Assembly: GCF_900101435.1 (NCBI RefSeq)
Contig: NZ_FMZH01000002.1
Location: forward strand, 186,001 to 250,000
Reading direction: 5' to 3'
Length of the DNA: 64,000 nucleotides
Origin: Pedobacter soli
GTDB lineage: Bacteria > Bacteroidota > Bacteroidia > Sphingobacteriales > Sphingobacteriaceae
The position numbers were made by a program, and so were the translations under genes. Below the pieces are notes generated by a model. That model did not search any database. It was not told the DNA's origin and was given only the letters and a program-made list of their open reading frames with translations. The stretch's first letter is position 1; the number at the start of each line of letters is the position of its first letter. Positions 45,784 to 54,822 of the stretch are shown here, piece by piece.

Positions 45784-46925
45784 TGGATAACAGCCCGTCA
45801 AAAAAAGTATGGTTAAAATTTAAGCGAAATAAATTTGCCTTCGGCGGATTAGTTTTTATCTTACTATTGATGGTGATGGGCATTTTAGGCTATGCCATTA
45901 TGCCCGATGATTCTCCGGATGCGAACCTGCAAACACTGCAGCTTAATAAAAAGAAACCCGGCAGTACCTTTACTTTTCTCATTACGAGCAGCAACCCAAA
46001 AGTAGAAAAGGTGGGTTTTTTCGAAAAAATGCTGTTCGGCCAAACCCCAACCTTTAAAAGTATCCCAATTACCGGCTATAAAATAGTGGGGCAAAATGTT
46101 TTGGTTCAGGAATATATTGGCGATGATGAAAAAGCAAAAGCAACCCAATATGCTTTAAAAGATTTATGCCCCGATTGCGTGTTGCCAGCTAAAATGGCTA
46201 CTCCTCAATCTTTATTTGAAAAAAATAACATTTACCAGCGGACGTATATTTTAGGAACTGATATTTATGGCCGCGATTTATTAAGTCGCGTAATTTTGGG
46301 CATCCGTGTTTCCCTATCAGTAGGTTTAATGGCTGTACTTATTTCGCTTTTCATAGGCGTGAGTTTAGGTGCTGTAGCAGGTTATTTTGGTGGCCGGATT
46401 GACGCGACAATCAGCTGGTTTATGAATGTGGTATGGTCTTTACCTTCACTATTACTGGTTATAGCTATATCATTTGCACTGGGAAAAGGTTTCTGGCAAA
46501 TCTTTATTGCGGTAGGCTTATCTACCTGGGTAGATGTTGCCCGCTTGGTACGCGGGCAGGTTATAGCCCTAAAAGAAGTCGAATTTGTAGAAGCCGCAAG
46601 GGCGCTGGGTTTTAGTACGAGTAAAATAATTATCAAACACATCCTGCCCAATATAGCGGGGCCTATTTTGGTCGTAGCTTCTTCTAATTTCGCTTCAGCT
46701 ATATTATTGGAAACCGGTCTAAGCTTTTTAGGCTTTGGCGCGCAGCCGCCCATGCCAAGCTGGGGCAGTATGATTAAGGAACATTATGGCTATATTATTA
46801 TGGATGCCGCTTACCTGGCCATTTTGCCTGGTTTAGCCATTATGCTTACCGTTTATGCCTTTAATGTGCTGGCAATAGGCCTGCGTGATGCCTTTGATGT
46901 TAAAGGACAAAATGTAACCGTTTAA
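45783..46925 (+). CDS. OppC/DppC-type ABC transporter permease, orphan
   Basis: 380 residues, longer than the usual 280-310 because about 100 residues (45-140) are inserted between the first membrane helix and the binding-protein-dependent permease domain. The EAA motif VEAARALGFSTSKIIIKHILPN is complete, and it is followed by FLGFGAQPPMPSWG, typical of peptide/nickel permeases. No OppB, ATPase or binding-protein gene is nearby, so partners must be elsewhere. The gene is translationally coupled to the glycosyltransferase. Confidence 0.9.
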   Translation: MDNSPSKKVWLKFKRNKFAFGGLVFILLLMVMGILGYAIMPDDSPDANLQTLQLNKKKPGSTFTFLITSSNPKVEKVGFFEKMLFGQTPTFKSIPITGYKIVGQNVLVQEYIGDDEKAKATQYALKDLCPDCVLPAKMATPQSLFEKNNIYQRTYILGTDIYGRDLLSRVILGIRVSLSVGLMAVLISLFIGVSLGAVAGYFGGRIDATISWFMNVVWSLPSLLLVIAISFALGKGFWQIFIAVGLSTWVDVARLVRGQVIALKEVEFVEAARALGFSTSKIIIKHILPNIAGPILVVASSNFASAILLETGLSFLGFGAQPPMPSWGSMIKEHYGYIIMDAAYLAILPGLAIMLTVYAFNVLAIGLRDAFDVKGQNVTV

Positions 46926-46945
46926 TGCTAAAGTGACAACATAAA

Positions 46946-46973
46946 AAAGCAGTACCATTTTTGATACTGCTTT
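46946..46973. terminator. Bidirectional terminator between permease and Rieske genes
   Basis: Stem aaagcagta / tactgcttt with a 10-base loop between two convergent genes, flanked by A-run and T-rich ends. Confidence 0.8.
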
Positions 46974-46993
46974 ACCCTTAAAATAATAAAATT

Positions 46994-47446
46994 TTATGCG
47001 GTTGCACTCAGCGTATTACCCGAAACCGTTACAGTATAAATTTTTAATGCACTGGTAGTTCCTCCATCGTTAGGTTGGGCTAAAATGCTTCCCGATGTAG
47101 TATATCTCGAACTATGTAAGCCACATTGTATATAATTGCTGGCCTGAATAAAGCTTAATGTGCCACCCTGATGCGGACAGGCCGCCTGCGTGGCCACAAA
47201 TGAGGTGCTTGCATTTCCGGTTGCTGTTCTGATAAACAGAATACCACCCACGGTAACAGATGCGCCTACAGTAAGCAATTGCGTGGTGAGATCGACACTG
47301 GCTGTTGTACCTGGAGGCACTCCGCCACCATTTGGTTTGCTGGGTTCGGGCGAATCGCTCTTTTTGCCACAGGCCGAAAAACAGGCTCCGGTGCATACCG
47401 CGGCAACACCCAGGCCTAAAGATTTGATAAATTCGTTACGTTCCAT
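46994..47446 (-). CDS. Rieske [2Fe-2S] lipoprotein
   Basis: 150 residues. Signal region ERNEFIKSLGLGVAAVCTGACFS with a lipobox-like SAC before GKK. The cluster ligands are Cys90 and His92 (CPHQG) and Cys108 and His111 (CGLH). The disulfide Cys of high-potential quinol-oxidising Rieske proteins is absent (CPHQG, CGLHS), which suits a ferredoxin-type, lower-potential role. It is the last gene of a four-gene operon with DUF5777, YceI and a c-type cytochrome, and probably moves electrons in the periplasm. Confidence 0.92.
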   Translation of the reverse strand: MERNEFIKSLGLGVAAVCTGACFSACGKKSDSPEPSKPNGGGVPPGTTASVDLTTQLLTVGASVTVGGILFIRTATGNASTSFVATQAACPHQGGTLSFIQASNYIQCGLHSSRYTTSGSILAQPNDGGTTSALKIYTVTVSGNTLSATA

Positions 47447-47500
47447 AATTTTTTCAGTTAGTTTATTTTAGATTAACAATGTTTATCAGTGGTATTTAAA

Positions 47501-48451
47501 TTATTGAGCTTTATCTTTTTTCTTATCGAAAGAGAATCTGCGTGCAATACTAAAACCCCAGCGATACTGGCCTTTGGTCCATGAAGTATTGGTGTCGGTT
47601 ATAAACTGCGATTCTTGTATCGCTGTTGCATTGGTAAAATTGAGATGAAAAATATGACCGCCAGTTTCGAATTCTAAACCCGCACCCAGGGTATTGTAAT
47701 ATTTATTGCCCCAAAGATTTTCGAGGTAAGCCTTTTTGGTGTCGTCCCTAAACGGCAAGGTGTAATCGGCTACAAATGCCATGCGTTTGGTGATTTTGAT
47801 ACGACCACCTATCGATAGGGCAAAAAGATCATTCTGATCACCAAAAACAGTAAAATTCCGGTGTACATAAGATGGCATGATTAACATCGAAAAATCAGGA
47901 CTGAATTTACGTGCAATTACAGCCTGAACCACATATACAATTCGGTCTTGAAAATCCTGGTATGCAATAGCCGAAGTTGGATCGGTACTGGCTTTTACAG
48001 CCGATATAGTACTGCTTCCGAAAAGTGTAACGCTCAATGGCATTTTTTCATTGCCAGTTTGCCTTAGCAGTCGGTATTTAAGATTGCCTTCGTATAACTG
48101 GGTAGCCGGACCGGCTCCTTTTGCCCTGGCGATGCCCACCGAAAGATCATCGCTGATTCCATATTCGAAACCGATACGAACATCGGTAGATTGATCCAGT
48201 CCAAAGAAATTTTTAATGCCGCCACTTTGCCCCGCAATATCACCAAAACGGTGGTCTACCCTAAAATCGAGTTCATTTTTAAAAATGGTTTCGTTGGTTT
48301 GGATATTAATCAACTTCGGCGATTTAAAAGTTGCGCTCACCTGGCTTTTGGTTGCCGGCATTTGCAGCGCTTTTTCCAGCGAGTCTTGAGCAAAGACAGT
48401 TGATGAGAGGCCCAGGCCCATAATTATTAGTGTGCTGTAAATTTTTATCAT
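47501..48451 (-). CDS. DUF5777 outer-membrane beta-barrel protein
   Basis: 316 residues. Signal peptide ending FAQ; the mature part is strand-rich with the block LDFRVDHRFGDIAGQSGGIKN-like opening (split here as LDFRVDHRFGDI and GGIKNFFGLD) and ends in ARRFSFDKK, as in outer-membrane barrels. DUF5777 genes usually stand next to YceI genes, as here (3 bases apart), so the two act together. A transport or binding role for a lipophilic substrate is likely but unproven. Confidence 0.83.
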   Translation of the reverse strand: MIKIYSTLIIMGLGLSSTVFAQDSLEKALQMPATKSQVSATFKSPKLINIQTNETIFKNELDFRVDHRFGDIAGQSGGIKNFFGLDQSTDVRIGFEYGISDDLSVGIARAKGAGPATQLYEGNLKYRLLRQTGNEKMPLSVTLFGSSTISAVKASTDPTSAIAYQDFQDRIVYVVQAVIARKFSPDFSMLIMPSYVHRNFTVFGDQNDLFALSIGGRIKITKRMAFVADYTLPFRDDTKKAYLENLWGNKYYNTLGAGLEFETGGHIFHLNFTNATAIQESQFITDTNTSWTKGQYRWGFSIARRFSFDKKKDKAQ

Positions 48452-48454
48452 GAC

Positions 48455-48997
48455 TTAATTTTTTGTGGGATAAACTGCATTAATTTTAACATCAACTACT
48501 TCGGCAATTTTCGCAATTACGATGGTTGGTATTTTGATTTTATGATCTTCCAGTTTAACCCTGAAAGTTGTGTTGGCAGTAACAGCGTCGGCAGTAACTG
48601 TAATTTTAGCCTGGGTTTGGTAGGTTTTGGTTACGCCATGGATCTGTAAATTGCCTTTTACTGCTACGTTGTATGTTCCCGGTTTCGAAAAATCAACAGG
48701 GTCAATTATTTTTCCTTTAAACTCGGAAACAGGGTAGGTATCGCTTTCCATGTAATTCTCATTAAAATGCTCCTGCATCAGTTTCTTTTTAAATTGAAAA
48801 CTGTTGTTATTAATTTTAAAGATTACCTCACCGGTTTTAACATTAATGCCGGAAGCGGCCGTTTTGCTGGTTGCATCGATATCTTCCATCGGCGCCTTAG
48901 AGAAGAATGAAATGGTTACATCTTTGCTGATGAGCATTTGTGCTTGTACGGCTGCAAAAGCAGAAACCAGCATAAGGGTGATGAATAGTTTTTTCAT
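48455..48997 (-). CDS. YceI-family periplasmic lipid-binding protein
   Basis: 180 residues. Signal peptide KKLFITLMLVSAFAAVQAQ, then a lipocalin-like barrel with the YceI features: VTISFFSKAPMEDIDATS, FKKKLMQEHFNENYMES, KGNLQIHGVTKTYQ and the final strand. The family binds polyisoprenoids such as quinones or carotenoid-like molecules. The DUF5777 gene follows after 3 bases, and the cytochrome gene precedes by 11 bases. Confidence 0.92.
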   Translation of the reverse strand: MKKLFITLMLVSAFAAVQAQMLISKDVTISFFSKAPMEDIDATSKTAASGINVKTGEVIFKINNNSFQFKKKLMQEHFNENYMESDTYPVSEFKGKIIDPVDFSKPGTYNVAVKGNLQIHGVTKTYQTQAKITVTADAVTANTTFRVKLEDHKIKIPTIVIAKIAEVVDVKINAVYPTKN

Positions 48998-49008
48998 GGC
49001 TTTCCTGT

Positions 49009-49365
49009 TTAGTTTGCTGGCATCCCTCTATCGTACCAGGCAGTTAATAATAGTTTCTCTCTTGCTGTTAAGCTCCCGCCAACCGGCATGGTCATAGTTA
49101 CTAATGTGTTGGTTTTTACACGTGGCTCGGCTGTAACTGATTGAATTCCGTTAAAGGTCCAAAATCCGCGGTCGGCACCGCCAGGACCATGGCAACTATT
49201 GCATTTAGTGGTTAAAAGGGCTCCAACATAATTGTTATAGCTTACATTTTCGGTGGTTACTCCAGTGGGATTACCTTCAGTAAGCTCATCGGCTTGTTTC
49301 TTCGAGCATGCAAAAAGCATTAAATAGAACGCAGTAATGCATAAGTAAAGGGTTATTTTTCTCAT
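49009..49365 (-). CDS. Mono-heme c-type cytochrome lipoprotein
   Basis: 118 residues. Lipoprotein signal with lipobox FAC (Cys20). One heme-binding motif Cys55-Cys58-His59 (CNSCHG); Met91 or Met93 in TMTMPVG is the likely sixth ligand. The fold around it is short. It is the first gene of the cytochrome-YceI-DUF5777-Rieske operon and would be an electron carrier anchored in the envelope. Confidence 0.88.
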   Translation of the reverse strand: MRKITLYLCITAFYLMLFACSKKQADELTEGNPTGVTTENVSYNNYVGALLTTKCNSCHGPGGADRGFWTFNGIQSVTAEPRVKTNTLVTMTMPVGGSLTAREKLLLTAWYDRGMPAN

Positions 49366-49565
49366 AGTGGTGATTTAGCAAGTAATCAATCTATTTTCTG
49401 TGGCATACCTTAATCAAGGGTTATTGATTAAAGCTGCTATAAGCGTAAGCTTTAATTACCGGATAAAGGATTAGTGGCACGTTTTGTTAATTAAGTTTCT
49501 TAGCTGTATTACGGCCACCTTTTTAGAAAGGTTGCCCTAAATCCATATTTTTTTGCAAAAAAAAA

Positions 49566-49595
49566 AGTCCCCGATCGTTTTACACGTCGGGGACT
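49566..49595 (-). terminator. Terminator of pgi
   Basis: Stem agtccccga / tcggggact with a 12-base loop; on the minus strand it is followed by a run of nine or more T. It begins 25 bases beyond the pgi stop. Confidence 0.92.
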
Positions 49596-49619
49596 CAATC
49601 AAAAAAGTTTTTGTTTATC

Positions 49620-51266
49620 CTATCTCCAGGCTTTATACTGGTTAATCAATCCGTTTGTAGAACTGTCGTGGCTCGAAACTTTTTCATCTCCATTTAACTC
49701 AGGAAGGATTTTCTTGGCTAGTTGTTTGCCCAGCTCAACGCCCCACTGATCGAAACTGAATATGTTCCAGATAATGCCCTGTACAAATATTTTATGTTCG
49801 TAAATGGCAACCAGGCTACCTAAAGTATAAGGCGTTACTTTTTTCAATAAAATAGAATTGGTTGGACGGTTACCTTCGAAAACTTTAAAAGGAGCAATTT
49901 TTTGGATCTCCTCTTCAGATTTGCCTTCTTTTTTAAGCTCGGCAACAACTTCTTCTTCGGTTTTACCGTTCATTAAAGCTTCTGTTTGTGCAAAAAAGTT
50001 AGATAGCAAGATCGGGTGATGATCGCCAAGTGGATTTAAACTCTGTGCCGGTGCAATAAAATCTGCCGGAATAATGCGTGTACCCTGGTGTATCAGTTGG
50101 TAAAAAGCATGCTGACCGTTTGTGCCTGGCTCGCCCCAGATAATCGGTCCGGTTTCATAATCCACTTCGTTACCGTTTCTATCTACATGTTTACCGTTAC
50201 TTTCCATATCTCCTTGTTGGAAATAGGCTGCAAAACGGTGCATGTATTGATCGTAAGGTAAAATAACCTGTGTTTCGGCATTGTAGAAATTAATATACCA
50301 AACACCCAGTAAACCTAATATAACGGGCAAATTGCTTTCGAATTCGGCAGTTTTAAAGTGGTTATCGGTAGCGTGTGCTCCTGCAAGCAATTGTTTAAAA
50401 TTATCGAAACCAATGCTCAGTGAGATAGATAAACCAATGGCGCTCCATAATGAGTAACGACCACCTACCCAATCCCAAAATTCGAACATATTTGCCGTAT
50501 CGATACCAAAAGCAGCTACATCTTTTGCGTTGGTAGATAATGCAGCAAAGTGTTTGGCAATATCGCCTTCTTTACCACCTTTTTCTAAAAACCAGGTACG
50601 TGCAGAATGCGCATTGGTCATGGTTTCTTGTGTAGTAAATGTTTTAGAGGCTACCAGGAATAAAGTGGTTTCGGCATTTAAACCGGCTAAGGTTTCGGCA
50701 ATGTGTGTGCCATCAATATTCGAAACGAAATGAATATTTAAGTGATTTTTATAATGTTTTAGGGCTTCGGTAACCATTACCGGACCTAAATCAGAACCAC
50801 CAATACCAATGTTCACGATATCAGTAATGGCTTTTCCGGTATAACCTTTCCAGTCGCCACTGATAATGCTGTTGCTAAATTTTTCCATTTTAGCCAGCAC
50901 CGCGTTCACATCGGGCATTACATCTTTACCATCAACCAAAATTGGGCTGTTACTCAGGTTACGTAAAGCAATGTGGAGTACCGAACGGTCTTCCGTTTCG
51001 TTAATTTTATCGCCATTGTACATCGATTTAATGGCTTCATCCAGCTTACACTCGCGCGCCAGTTGCATTAACAGTGCTAATGTTTCGTCGCTGATACGGT
51101 TTTTACTGTAATCGAGTAAAATATCTTCAAAAAAAACAGAAAACTTGTTGAAACGATCTGCGTCTTCAGCAAAAAGATTTTTAATGCTTTTCTGATTAAT
51201 ATCTATAAAATGATCGGCCAGGTATTTGTAAGCCTCAGTTTCGGTAAAATTTACTTTAGGTAACAT
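49620..51266 (-). CDS. pgi: Glucose-6-phosphate isomerase
   Basis: 548 residues from ATG 51266; the frame extends to 51299 but [13 protein letters not shown] is the natural start. Signature blocks [39 protein letters not shown] and the C-terminal [14 protein letters not shown] are present, with the catalytic Glu and His in [20 protein letters not shown]. It interconverts glucose-6-phosphate and fructose-6-phosphate in glycolysis and gluconeogenesis. Confidence 0.98.
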   Translation of the reverse strand: MLPKVNFTETEAYKYLADHFIDINQKSIKNLFAEDADRFNKFSVFFEDILLDYSKNRISDETLALLMQLARECKLDEAIKSMYNGDKINETEDRSVLHIALRNLSNSPILVDGKDVMPDVNAVLAKMEKFSNSIISGDWKGYTGKAITDIVNIGIGGSDLGPVMVTEALKHYKNHLNIHFVSNIDGTHIAETLAGLNAETTLFLVASKTFTTQETMTNAHSARTWFLEKGGKEGDIAKHFAALSTNAKDVAAFGIDTANMFEFWDWVGGRYSLWSAIGLSISLSIGFDNFKQLLAGAHATDNHFKTAEFESNLPVILGLLGVWYINFYNAETQVILPYDQYMHRFAAYFQQGDMESNGKHVDRNGNEVDYETGPIIWGEPGTNGQHAFYQLIHQGTRIIPADFIAPAQSLNPLGDHHPILLSNFFAQTEALMNGKTEEEVVAELKKEGKSEEEIQKIAPFKVFEGNRPTNSILLKKVTPYTLGSLVAIYEHKIFVQGIIWNIFSFDQWGVELGKQLAKKILPELNGDEKVSSHDSSTNGLINQYKAWR

Positions 51267-51427
51267 AATTTTGGGTTTTTTGTAAAAGTAATAAAGCAAA
51301 AATTTAAAATGGTCTTTTTAATGTTCAAAAATCGTTAAGAATTTTAAATCTCAAATAAAGCGTGTAACTTTAATATCAACGTCCCTGTTAACTAACCATC
51401 TATTGTTTTACCATTAATTCTATCATT

Positions 51428-51934
51428 ATGTTAGAAAATTTAAATGAAATGGTACGTGAAAACGTACAGGAAAGCGTTGTAAATAATGCCGCTATTCCGA
51501 ATGAAAAAAATGAAGCGGTTATTCAGGCTGCTTCCGGCTCCATTTTCGATTCTTTGAAAGACCATTTATCATCAGGTAATATTGGCGCGCTTACCGATAT
51601 TTTTAATGGCAACAAAGCCGAAGGCACCCAGGTGGCCGAGCAAGCTTCCGGTAGTTTTATTGATAAGTTAGGTGGCTTGGGGATTAATGCGGATACGGCG
51701 AAATCTCTGGCATCGAGTATTATTCCGGGGCTGATTGCCAAGTTTACCCAAAAAACCAACGATCCGAATGATAGTTCTTTTAACCTGAAAGATGTTTTAG
51801 GTAGTTTAGGTGGCGATGACGGTAAATTTGATGTGAGTGATGTGATTGGCATGTTCAATGGCAGGCAATCGCAAGAAGGTGGTCAGGCCGGCGAGGGCGG
51901 GATTATGGATAAGTTAAAAGGGATGTTTAATTAA
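51428..51934 (+). CDS. DUF937-like protein of unknown function
   Basis: 168 residues, no signal peptide, low Cys and aromatic content. Repeated helix patterns LSSGNIGALTDIFNG and DKLGGLGINADTAKSLASSI resemble DUF937/YidB-like proteins, and the C-terminal GG-rich part (GGDDGKFDVSDVIGMFNG) is flexible. Probably a cytoplasmic soluble helical protein. Own promoter likely; it is divergent from pgi. Confidence 0.6.
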   Translation: MLENLNEMVRENVQESVVNNAAIPNEKNEAVIQAASGSIFDSLKDHLSSGNIGALTDIFNGNKAEGTQVAEQASGSFIDKLGGLGINADTAKSLASSIIPGLIAKFTQKTNDPNDSSFNLKDVLGSLGGDDGKFDVSDVIGMFNGRQSQEGGQAGEGGIMDKLKGMFN

Positions 51935-51957
51935 ACAAATTAGATTTTTTACTCAAA

Positions 51958-51977
51958 GTCAGCTGGTAACAGCTGAC
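51958..51977. repeat. REP-like palindrome
   Basis: gtcagctg-gtaa-cagctgac, perfect 8-bp arms, followed by atcac. It is close in sequence to the palindromes at 4964-5017. Confidence 0.65.
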
Positions 51978-52024
51978 ATCACTGTTATGTTTAATTAGAT
52001 TATTTTCTTATCGACTAATATTTT

Positions 52025-52052
52025 AAAGCCATTCCACTTCAGGGATGGCTTT
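52025..52052 (+). terminator. Hairpin terminator downstream of the DUF937-like gene
   Basis: Stem aaagccattcc / gggatggcttt (one G-T pair), loop acttca, then TGTGTTTG. Confidence 0.7.
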
Positions 52053-52124
52053 TGTGTTTGTTTCCATTCCAGCTCTGCTTAAAATTGATTAGCTTAGAGC
52101 AGCTAAACCTAAATTCTTGATTTC

Positions 52125-53429
52125 ATGAAAAAACTATACCTGATTGGCCTTTCGTTATTTACCTTAAATGCAGCTGCCCAAACTACAGCATTACGACCTG
52201 CCGTTGCTAAAAAAGCCGATGCCTTAGAGCAGAAAGTAATTAACTGGCGACGTGATTTTCATGAACACCCCGAATTGGGTAACACTGAAGTGCGAACAGC
52301 AGGTATAATTGCTAAACACCTGGAGTCGTTAGGCATTAAAGTAACCACAGGAGTAGCCAAAACAGGAGTAGTAGGCATTTTGAAAGGAGGGAAGCCGGGG
52401 CCGGTTGTGGCACTCCGTGCCGATATGGATGGCTTACCTGTTACCGAACGGGTTGATGTTCCATTTGCATCAAAAGTAAAAACGCAGTATAACGGGCAGG
52501 AAGTAGGCGTAATGCATGCTTGCGGGCACGATAGTCACATGGCTATTTTAATGGGCGTTGCAGAGGTGCTGGCCGGTATGCAAAAAGATATTCAAGGCAC
52601 AGTAAAATTCATTTTTCAACCTGCAGAAGAAGGAGTGCCGGAAGGAGAGGAAGGCGGAGCTGCGCTGATGATTAAAGAGGGTGTTTTAGAAAATCCAAAA
52701 GTAGATGTAATTTTTGGTCTGCACATCAATTCACAAACTGAGGTTGGTGATGTAACTTATCGCCCGGGTGGTACCATGGCTGCTGTAAACGATATGAAGA
52801 TTACCGTTACCGGCAGGCAGGCCCATGGTGCTTATCCATGGAGCAGTATCGATCCGGTGGTTATATCGGCACAGATTATCAATAACCTGCAAACCATTGT
52901 TAGCCGCAATTTAAATGTAACCGAGAATCCTGGTGTGGTTACCATTGGCGCAATTAATGGTGGTGTACGCTCTAATATTATTCCTGAAAAAGTTGAAATG
53001 CTGGGGACCGTTCGCAATTTTAGCAAAGAAGATGAGGCCATGTTTATTGAGCGGATTAAAACCATCGCAACCAAAACGGCCGAAGCGGGTGGCGCAACTG
53101 CCATAGTAAAAATTCCATACAGTAACCATTATCCGGTTACCTTCAACAATATTGCACTTACTGAAAAAATGTTGCCCAGTATGCAGTTAACGGCAGGGAA
53201 AGAACATGTAAAGTTAAAACCACCGGTTACTGGTGCCGAAGATTTTTCTTTCTTTCAGGAAAAAGTACCTGGTTTGTTTGTGTTTTTAGGTGGGATGCCA
53301 AAAGGGAAAGATCCTTTAAAAGCCCCGTCGCACCACACGCCCGATTTTTACCTGGATGAAAGTGGCTTTGTTTTAGGTGTGAAGTTGCTGGCCAACCTAA
53401 CGCTTGATTATATGGGGATGAAGAAGTAA
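52125..53429 (+). CDS. Exported M20-family amidohydrolase
   Basis: 434 residues. Signal peptide KKLYLIGLSLFTLNAAAQ. M20D features: WRRDFHEHPELGN, the zinc-binding VMHACGHDSHMA, the catalytic Glu pair in QPAEEG, the dimerisation/lid block HGAYPW and the terminal AEDFSFFQEKVPG plus SHHTPDFYLDE. It removes acyl or amino-acid groups from N-substituted amino acids; related enzymes act on hippurate or on indole-acetyl amino acids. Likely periplasmic. Confidence 0.93.
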   Translation: MKKLYLIGLSLFTLNAAAQTTALRPAVAKKADALEQKVINWRRDFHEHPELGNTEVRTAGIIAKHLESLGIKVTTGVAKTGVVGILKGGKPGPVVALRADMDGLPVTERVDVPFASKVKTQYNGQEVGVMHACGHDSHMAILMGVAEVLAGMQKDIQGTVKFIFQPAEEGVPEGEEGGAALMIKEGVLENPKVDVIFGLHINSQTEVGDVTYRPGGTMAAVNDMKITVTGRQAHGAYPWSSIDPVVISAQIINNLQTIVSRNLNVTENPGVVTIGAINGGVRSNIIPEKVEMLGTVRNFSKEDEAMFIERIKTIATKTAEAGGATAIVKIPYSNHYPVTFNNIALTEKMLPSMQLTAGKEHVKLKPPVTGAEDFSFFQEKVPGLFVFLGGMPKGKDPLKAPSHHTPDFYLDESGFVLGVKLLANLTLDYMGMKK

Positions 53430-53560
53430 GGGGTTCATTCGTCATTAGTTCAATTGTTCATTAGTAACTGCAAATTGCCTATTGCAAACTGTTTTATGGG
53501 TTAACCGGTTAATTGTTTAAATCGGTTAACTGGTTCCAGGCGTCAAACACTTAACGGGAT

Positions 53561-53629
53561 CGTCATTCCCAACTTGATTGGGAATCGTAATGCTTAAGCT
53601 TTGAGATTCCCGCATGCGCGGGAATGACG
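53561..53629. repeat. Composite palindromic repeat
   Basis: Outer arms cgtcattccc (53561-53570) and gggaatgacg (53620-53629) enclose two smaller hairpins, attccca..tgggaat and attcccgc-atgc-gcgggaat. A run of T follows at 53631, so it may end transcription of the M20 gene. I recall similar elements in many genomes. It sits in the 309-base gap 53430-53738, the rest of which is low-complexity ttaaccggtt-like words. Confidence 0.75.
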
Positions 53630-53726
53630 ATTTTTTTTAGGAATTTGTCATTCAAAACAAAGTGAAGAATCACATCAAAAGTGAACGTAATATTTAGGTA
53701 CTGCCAAAGAGAGATCAAAAAGTTGC

Positions 53727-53734
53727 TATATTTG
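53727..53734 (+). promoter_or_regulatory. -7 box of prfB, spaced for a leaderless transcript
   Basis: TATATTTG ends four bases before the prfB ATG at 53739, so the expected transcription start falls on or beside the start codon. Confidence 0.45.
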
Positions 53735-53738
53735 TTTC

Positions 53739-54813
53739 ATGACCAAAGAACAGATTCAGGATTTAAGAGACAGAGTAACGTCTCTAAGGAGGTATCTTTG
53801 ACGTTGAAGAGCTACTTTACGCCATTCGCGAAGAAGAAAAATTAACCATGGCGCCCGATTTCTGGGACGATCCTAAAAAAGCAGAGAAAATTCTTGCTGA
53901 AATAAGTGCAAAGAAAAAGTGGACAGATGGCTTTAACCAAACCCATAATGCGGTTGAGGATGCTGCTGTTATGTTCGATTTTTTTCAATCAGGCGATGCT
54001 TCAGAAGCTGAGATGAAAGATCAGTTCGAAATCAGCAAACAGGCTGTAGAAGATCTCGAGCTTAAAAACATGCTGCGGAGTAAAGAAGATCAGCTTTCGG
54101 CGGTAATGCAAATTACAGCGGGTGCCGGTGGTACCGAGAGTTGCGACTGGGCCTACATGCTGATGCGGATGTACCTGATGTGGGGCGAGAAAAACGGCTA
54201 TAAAATTACCGAACAGGATAGTCAGGAAGGGGAGATTGCCGGTATTAAATCGGTAACACTTCAGTTTGATGGTGATTTTTCTTATGGCTACCTCAAAGGA
54301 GAAAATGGTGTTCACCGACTGGTGCGGATATCGCCTTTTGATTCGAATGCCCGCAGGCATACTTCCTTTGCTTCGGTATATGTTTATCCTTTGGTTGATG
54401 ATACAATTCAGATTGATATTAACCCTGCCGATATTGAATTTGAAACCTTCAGGGCTGGCGGTGCCGGCGGACAAAACGTAAACAAGGTTGAAACCGCAGT
54501 GCGTTTGTATCACAAACCCTCGGGCATTATTATTAAAAACCAGGAATCGCGCTCGCAGTTGCAGAATAAAGAAAATGCCATCCGTTTACTTAAATCGCAG
54601 TTGTTCGAAATAGAAGAACGTAAGCGTAACGAAGCCATAGCAGCGGTAGAAGGATCGAAGAAAAAGATAGAGTGGGGCTCGCAAATCAGAAGTTATGTTT
54701 TGGACGACAGACGTGTGAAAGATCACCGTACCAACTACCAGACTTCTAACCCTGATGCGGTTTTAAATGGCGATATCAACGACTTTTTGAAAGCATATTT
54801 AATGGAATTTTAA
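53739..54813 (+). CDS. prfB: Peptide chain release factor 2, with programmed +1 frameshift
   Basis: The gene is in two frames: ATG 53739 to CTT 53796-53798, then a TGA at 53799-53801 in frame, then continuation in the +1 frame from GAC at 53800 to the stop at 54813, giving 357 residues. The slip site is CTT-TGA-C preceded by AGGAGG at 53787-53792, the classic RF2 autoregulatory signal. The protein has the SPF tripeptide that reads UGA/UAA ([12 protein letters not shown]) and the GGQ motif (GAGGQNVNK). It releases peptides at UAA and UGA. Low RF2 favours frameshifting and so more RF2. An open frame starting at 53848 is only the second part. Confidence 0.96.
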
Positions 54814-54822
54814 TTCGAGAAA

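Noticed and set aside
54001..54513. Minus-strand frame of 170 residues inside prfB
   Set aside because: It is antisense to conserved RF2 motifs and has no signal or domain.
53848..54813. RF2 starting at the ATG 53848
   Set aside because: The true start is at 53739 with a frameshift; this ATG is inside the N-terminal domain.
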